This document shows positions 9,136 through 13,405 of a DNA stretch of 13,405 nucleotides, in pieces. Source of the DNA: Asterionellopsis glacialis (Eukaryota; Bacillariophyta; Plagiogrammaphyceae; Rhaphoneidales; Asterionellopsidaceae); the NCBI GenBank assembly GCA_014885115.2, contig WKLE02003755.1, forward strand, positions 1-13,405, given 5' to 3'. The notes under the pieces were generated by a model, which saw only the letters and a program-made list of their open reading frames with translations, did no database searches and was not told the DNA's origin. Numbering within the stretch: the stretch's first letter is position 1; the number at the start of each line of letters is the position of its first letter. Made by a program: the position numbers and the translations under genes.

Positions 9136-9141
9136 TTTATT
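9136..9141 (-). terminator. Candidate polyadenylation signal AATAAA of the DGAT2-family gene
   Basis: Reading the - strand, AATAAA lies 84 bases after the acyltransferase stop codon. It falls inside the likely 3' UTR of the convergent LRR gene, so antisense overlap of the two transcripts is expected. Confidence 0.4.
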
Positions 9142-9225
9142 ATTATACTACTACATGGAAATAATGTGGTTCGATTTGTTCCTCGTAGACTGTACACACC
9201 ACATCATACACGTTTCCGTGCTTAC

Positions 9226-10404
9226 CTACTGAATATGGAGTGTTTCATCGGGATACCCAGCATATGCCTTTTGTTGATCGTAAACACGTTGTAAGCCACC
9301 ATACACTTGTTGATGTATATGTTCGACTTGTTCTTTGGTTGGGTTCTCTATTTTTTGTGGGACGCGGTAGGACGAGGATGCTTGTGTAATGGCTACACGA
9401 CGGGGAATAGGGAGATACCATCTACCATAAAACCCCATCATTCCCGCTTGTATTTTTCGGGAAATACTTTCCATGATACCCCACGGATCTTGTACAACCG
9501 TTAAAAGTTCGTTTGTGCCAAAGAACCAAGCTGTATAGATGGTTGCACCTTCTTCGGCACAAATTCTCATTAACCCCCTTTTCTTACCAATAACAAGTTC
9601 ATCGACCCCATGACGACTCCGAAAGGCACCTAATATACCATCGGGAACCATACCCAACATTCCACCTCTCCGTCCTGGACCACGTTGTTGGAGGGTACGT
9701 TTGATACTACGTCGATCAGCATTGATGGACCATATAAGTGGATCCATGTATCGTATTCCAGGAACATAGGGAACAACCCCTGCTGCACCTGTATTTTGTT
9801 CCCACCCACATATCCAACGACTAATGGTACACCAAATAATGGCACCGTAATTAAAGACACCGTGAGGACATGCCAAACATACCAATGGTAAATTTTGTTC
9901 TTGAAAGGTTGTTGTTTCAATGGTGGATGGTTTTGCCAATTCCTTGAAATCAGGAATGGATCGATCTAATAAAATTTCCATGGTAAAGTACCGTATCAAG
10001 GCTAAACTTAATTTCGAATGTCGATACTTATTATTGCCCACTGGTAATGGATGGAAGGCCAACACGACTGTCACACACGTCATGGAAAGAATGGCAGTTG
10101 TCATTGTTGTTGTCGTATATCCATGGTACATGACAAGGATCCACATCAAGGGTAAACCGAGTAACGGTAATGCCAATGTCATTAGGAAAAACATAATAGC
10201 TATAGCTTCATCTTGCAGTGACATGGGGCATGGTGGACGTGGTTGTGCATGTGGTATAGCCTTGGTCGTTACCTTGTCAATTGCATGAAATTGATCTTGG
10301 ATGGGTAATTGAAAAAAATCGTCTGGTAATTTCCAAAGTTGAATGACTTGAATCGTATCATCATTATTTTCCTGTTTCATTTTTTCACTTTTGGAAGTGA
10401 CCAT
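9226..10404 (-). CDS. DGAT2-family (DAGAT) acyltransferase
   Basis: An apparently intronless gene of 392 residues, close to the usual DGAT2 length. The start context is good (A at -3, G at +4). Family members transfer an acyl group from acyl-CoA to diacylglycerol (or another alcohol) at the ER to make storage lipid. Two hydrophobic segments (about 66-92 and 102-117) form the expected N-terminal hairpin. The active-site block is CPHGVFNYGA (179-188): His181 and Gly182 match the second half of the HPHG motif, but the first His is Cys179. Further family blocks are NADRRSIKRTL (228-238), MVPDGILGAF (252-261), KKRGLMRICAEEGA (274-287), WFFGTNEL (293-300) and LPIPRR (331-336). The usual GGxxE-like element reads DGILG, so its Glu is absent. 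It could be a true triacylglycerol-forming enzyme or a wax-ester or monoacylglycerol acyltransferase; the sequence alone does not decide. Family assignment is firm. Confidence 0.9.
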   Translation of the reverse strand: MVTSKSEKMKQENNDDTIQVIQLWKLPDDFFQLPIQDQFHAIDKVTTKAIPHAQPRPPCPMSLQDEAIAIMFFLMTLALPLLGLPLMWILVMYHGYTTTTMTTAILSMTCVTVVLAFHPLPVGNNKYRHSKLSLALIRYFTMEILLDRSIPDFKELAKPSTIETTTFQEQNLPLVCLACPHGVFNYGAIIWCTISRWICGWEQNTGAAGVVPYVPGIRYMDPLIWSINADRRSIKRTLQQRGPGRRGGMLGMVPDGILGAFRSRHGVDELVIGKKRGLMRICAEEGATIYTAWFFGTNELLTVVQDPWGIMESISRKIQAGMMGFYGRWYLPIPRRVAITQASSSYRVPQKIENPTKEQVEHIHQQVYGGLQRVYDQQKAYAGYPDETLHIQ

Positions 10405-11378
10405 TCTTCAAGTGAATGTTGTGAATGGTGTCTTTATTCCCTTGGTCTATTTTTTCACTTTCTGATGTACGAGCTCGTACTGTCCACAACCGGATGATAC
10501 GAGAAAGATTTGCGTTTTGAAAGATTCGGTTCTAAAAACTACCACGTACCCAGCACTGATTTGATTCCCTTGTGTCGTTGTGTCAACCAGCAGACACTGT
10601 GTTTGTGTACGGTGTACCATACATAGATGCATCATGCTGATGACGCGTTGGGTTGTAGGGGTCCTGCATGTCCATCTTATCTTGCACTCTTTTGATATTT
10701 TTTTCTTTTTGCTAACTTTTTTTCTTGTGACCCCTGACGACACGTACGAGTACGCATGCTTCTCTCCCAGTCCCGCGCGCACTCCTCCAAGACAGTACAG
10801 ACAGACAGGTAGTCCTCTCTAGTCTCCAACGTTCGTCGAAGTCCGTCGGAAAGTTAAAGTTCTTAGTACAGAAAACAGACCTCCGGTGTTGTGTTCGTAC
10901 CAAATCTACAGAAAATCTATACCACGACTGGAATAGATGTGGACTGGGTAATACCAAATAGATTACCTACTATTCAGAACGTATAATACAACCAGTACGA
11001 GCTATGCGCAAAAATGATATAAAAAAATGTTGATTTGACCTTTCCATACTAATTATACTGCAAAAGATGCTTTCGCTGGGTGTCTATCTTTGGAACGCCT
11101 CAAATTAGCAGGTTCGCACGCTGGAAGACACAGATTTGTTCACATGCACACCAACGCGAGAAGCGGAAACGCGAAAAAGGGATCTTTGCACAGGGAGGCG
11201 TTCTTGCAGACACGAGTCAATCTTCTGATCTGAGTCGTCCACAGTTAGTATCAGCAGAAAGCTGTTTAGTATTGCAAGCCTTTTAGCGTTCTCTACTTTC
11301 TAGAGAAAGACATTACAAACACACATTGAAGTTCTTTCTCACCCTTTTTAAATACACACAAAGATACAAAAGTAAACT
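10405..11378. promoter_or_regulatory. Divergent intergenic region between the DGAT2-family and arrestin genes
   Basis: These 974 bases hold no recognisable gene; short open frames on both strands show no family motif. CCATTC (10401-10406) and GAATGG (10423-10428) form a small dyad at the acyltransferase start. An AT-rich TTTTTAAATAC stretch near 11345-11355 lies just upstream of the arrestin start, but at that distance it more likely belongs to the 5' UTR than to a TATA box. Both promoters are expected here. Confidence 0.45.
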
Positions 11379-12830
11379 ATGGGTAATAAACCTTGTACGA
11401 TTGGTATTCGTACAGATCAATCAACGTATGATGCAGGATCTGTCGTGAGTGGAACCATTTATGTTTCCGTGACAACTGCACAACCCTTGGAGGCGACATC
11501 GTTGAATTTATCCTTTGTCGGTGAAGAACGTGTCGTGATTCATCATACGACTACCGAAAGTCATACCGATAGTCATGGACGGACTCATCATAATCGTCAT
11601 CGTGATCATTACGAACGTTCCAATTGTATTTTTTATAAATTTGATTACCCCATTGCGAATTTTCACAATAATGCCAATGTCATTGCCAGAGGACAATATG
11701 AATATCCTTTCCAAGTGACCTTACCTGCAGATTTGCCAGGATGTATGAGTTGTACCAAGGGACAAAGTCGATGTGATATTCAGTATCAAATGACTGCTCA
11801 TATTGTACAACCCAATAAGAGTATATTTACGTCGTCCCCTACCTTTACCAAACCGTTTGGAGTGTTGGGAAAATCACAAAAAGGAGGAGGTGGTTCACAG
11901 GAAAATGTGGCGGGGATTGTATTACCACCAGAGGTTGTTCCCGTCAAGACATGTTGTTGCTTTGGTAAAGGTACCATGACGTTGCAATGTCAAATTGACA
12001 AATCTATGCTGTGTCCAAATGAAAGTTTGGAAATTCAATTTACGGGCAAAAATCAATCTACCGTCAAGGTTCATAATGTCAAGGTCAAATTAGATGAGGT
12101 AGTCGAATGGCGTGCCCATGGACATACGGAAAAATGCGATCGATCGGCTGCCGAACGATTGTTGGGTGGGAGTGATGAAATGCCTGAATTTCAAGAATTA
12201 CCACAACGACGTACGCACTATTTTGGTACACCAGATCACGATGCTACCACATCGTTAACTATGACACCCCATCGTAAAACATTCTTGGTGGTACCGAATG
12301 ATATACGTGATTCGTATCATGGTAATTTAATGGAAGTACGTCATATGGTCATTGTAACATTGGTGACATCGGGTGGATGTTGTACGACAAGTCCTGAATC
12401 CTGTATTGCCTTGCAAGTTTGTCGTCGTCCTTCCGGAGTCACAAGCTCACCAATTGCACCTACCGCAACGGAGGCAATTTACAATGATAATACCATGAAT
12501 ATGCTGAATCCTACAGCACCCACAGAAGAAGAAGTAGAACCGGAATGGTCATCCTCACCACCAGCAGCTTATGCACCACCAGCTTCCCATAACATCAACA
12601 ACAATTCGGTAGGAAAACCATCTGCTCCTCCTTTTGATTCTTCAAGTGCTGCGATTACTATCCCCGAAGCAGAACCTGTATTGCCTGTGGATTGGTCTGC
12701 GCAAACAGCCAATGTTGTAGAAGTACCAATGGCACAAGCTATGCTTTTAGATTTGGATAATCCATATTATGATCAACAACAACAACAATATCCTACTCCA
12801 TCTGCACCACCTTCAGGAAGTTATAGTTAA
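11379..12830 (+). CDS. Arrestin-domain (alpha-arrestin-like) trafficking adaptor with PTAP/PSAP motifs
   Basis: A single-exon gene of 483 residues with good start context (A at -3, G at +4). The arrestin N domain covers about 6-160 (TYDAGSVVSGTIYVSV, LSFVGEERVV, YPFQVTLPADLPGCM). The C domain covers about 190-350 (GTMTLQCQIDKSMLCPNESL, TVKVHNVKVKLDEVVEW, VRHMVIVTLV). A His-rich loop at 56-78 is inserted in the N domain, and TCCCFG (191-196) starts the C domain. The tail (about 350-483) is Pro/Ser-rich and disordered. It carries PTAP (378-381), PSAP (414-417 and 474-477), LLDLD (456-460, a clathrin-box match) and NPYY (461-464, an NPxY match); no PPxY is present. The N-terminus MGNKPC fits an N-myristoylation pattern with a nearby Cys. 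Alpha-arrestins link membrane cargo to endocytosis or ubiquitin ligases. Here a clathrin/ESCRT-I adaptor role is inferred. A Vps26-like fold is a less likely alternative. Confidence 0.88.
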   Translation: MGNKPCTIGIRTDQSTYDAGSVVSGTIYVSVTTAQPLEATSLNLSFVGEERVVIHHTTTESHTDSHGRTHHNRHRDHYERSNCIFYKFDYPIANFHNNANVIARGQYEYPFQVTLPADLPGCMSCTKGQSRCDIQYQMTAHIVQPNKSIFTSSPTFTKPFGVLGKSQKGGGGSQENVAGIVLPPEVVPVKTCCCFGKGTMTLQCQIDKSMLCPNESLEIQFTGKNQSTVKVHNVKVKLDEVVEWRAHGHTEKCDRSAAERLLGGSDEMPEFQELPQRRTHYFGTPDHDATTSLTMTPHRKTFLVVPNDIRDSYHGNLMEVRHMVIVTLVTSGGCCTTSPESCIALQVCRRPSGVTSSPIAPTATEAIYNDNTMNMLNPTAPTEEEVEPEWSSSPPAAYAPPASHNINNNSVGKPSAPPFDSSSAAITIPEAEPVLPVDWSAQTANVVEVPMAQAMLLDLDNPYYDQQQQQYPTPSAPPSGSYS

Positions 12831-13405
12831 TGAAAAAAGAAGAAGGAAGGGGCAAACAGAAAGTGATGTGTCTGTATGTTTGCAGTCCGTTTGTGTTTGA
12901 GGAGCAAGTGAACAAGATCTCTCTGTCTCTCTCTCACTGTCTTGATCAATAATGCGTAACATAGTAATAATAGTCATAATGATAATGTGAACAAGAATAG
13001 CTTTTTTTTTATTATAATTTACACAATAGAATGTAGGGTTGTTTCATTTCCAAAATATGAAGTTACTGCTCGTACCGGTACACATTGTGACTTTGTGGGA
13101 TGTATGTGATATGTGTGGTGATGGAAAGAATGTGGATGCTTTTAAAAAAACCTCAAAATCATCAAAAATCAAAGGTAAAAAGGTGCAGAGTTATCTTCTT
13201 CGGAAAAGTATCTTGTTTCGAAAAAAGAAGAAGATTGAAAAAAGCATGGTGTATTTCAAGAGAATAATAGACCTACAATTGTAGGAAACTAGTGAAGAGG
13301 TAGTATCCACCCCTTTGGGTTGAAATATAATATACTGTAGAATGTGTACACAAGTTCAATCTTTTAAAAGACTATACTATGTTATAAATACGAAAAAGAT
13401 ATCTA
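12831..13405. other. Downstream region after the arrestin gene
   Basis: This stretch of 575 bases is AT-rich and holds a CT-rich run (about 12918-12938), a T-run (about 13002-13010) and likely 3' UTR of the arrestin gene. A Lys-rich open frame from ATG 13057 to 13284 (75 residues) has no recognisable motif, and I do not call it a gene. Nothing else is visible up to the right edge. Confidence 0.4.

Noticed and set aside
10447..10957. Open frames on both strands between the acyltransferase and arrestin genes
   Set aside because: They overlap each other on opposite strands, show no family motif, and look like chance frames in promoter sequence.
11110..11124. GGTTCGCACGC, resembling a tRNA B box
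   Set aside because: It lacks the A after GGTTCG required by the B-box consensus, and no A box or cloverleaf arms can be formed upstream.
12586..12600. PPAAY in the arrestin tail as a PPxY motif for NEDD4-type ligases
   Set aside because: It has two residues between the prolines and the tyrosine, so it does not match PPxY.
13057..13284. Lys-rich 75-residue open frame downstream of the arrestin gene
   Set aside because: Composition follows A-rich sequence (runs of AAA/AAG), no motif is visible, and it probably lies in or after the arrestin 3' UTR.

Overview
The window looks like nuclear DNA of a stramenopile alga, most likely a diatom. The base composition is fairly AT-rich. Genes are widely spaced and mostly long single exons, with a few GT-AG introns of about 95 to 225 bp. 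One gene has the classic diatom layout of an intracellular acidic tail, one membrane span, a plant-type leucine-rich repeat (LRR) ectodomain and a Cys-rich end. The assignment rests on these features alone; no database search was possible.

Five protein genes alternate strictly in strand. (1) An RCC1-repeat protein (+) runs off the left edge and ends at 1604; its visible N-terminal part resembles a mitochondrial presequence. (2) A four-exon gene (-), 5344 to 1710, encodes about 1110 residues with two C2 domains and two membrane hairpins. It is best read as an MCTP-like protein (multiple C2 domains and transmembrane region). (3) A two-exon LRR receptor-like membrane protein (+) spans 6487 to 9075. 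(4) A DGAT2-family acyltransferase (-), apparently intronless, spans 10404 to 9226. (5) An arrestin-domain protein (+), 11379 to 12830, carries short motifs in its tail that suggest clathrin and ESCRT-I binding.

The pairs 1/2 and 3/4 are convergent, with gaps of only 105 and 150 bp, so their 3' UTRs probably overlap. The pairs 2/3 and 4/5 are divergent across 1142 and 974 bp, which presumably hold the promoters. No tRNA, rRNA, CRISPR array or transposase was recognised.

This is not an operon and there is no clear evidence of one pathway. Three products would act at membranes: a C2 tether, a triacylglycerol-type acyltransferase and a trafficking adaptor. Treating them as a functional unit would be speculation. 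The observations most worth following are the arrestin tail (one PTAP, two PSAP, a clathrin box and NPxY, plus a lipidation-like N-terminus), the MCTP-like gene that only appears after splicing four exons and whose first C2 domain is broken up by low-complexity inserts, and the altered motifs in the acyltransferase.
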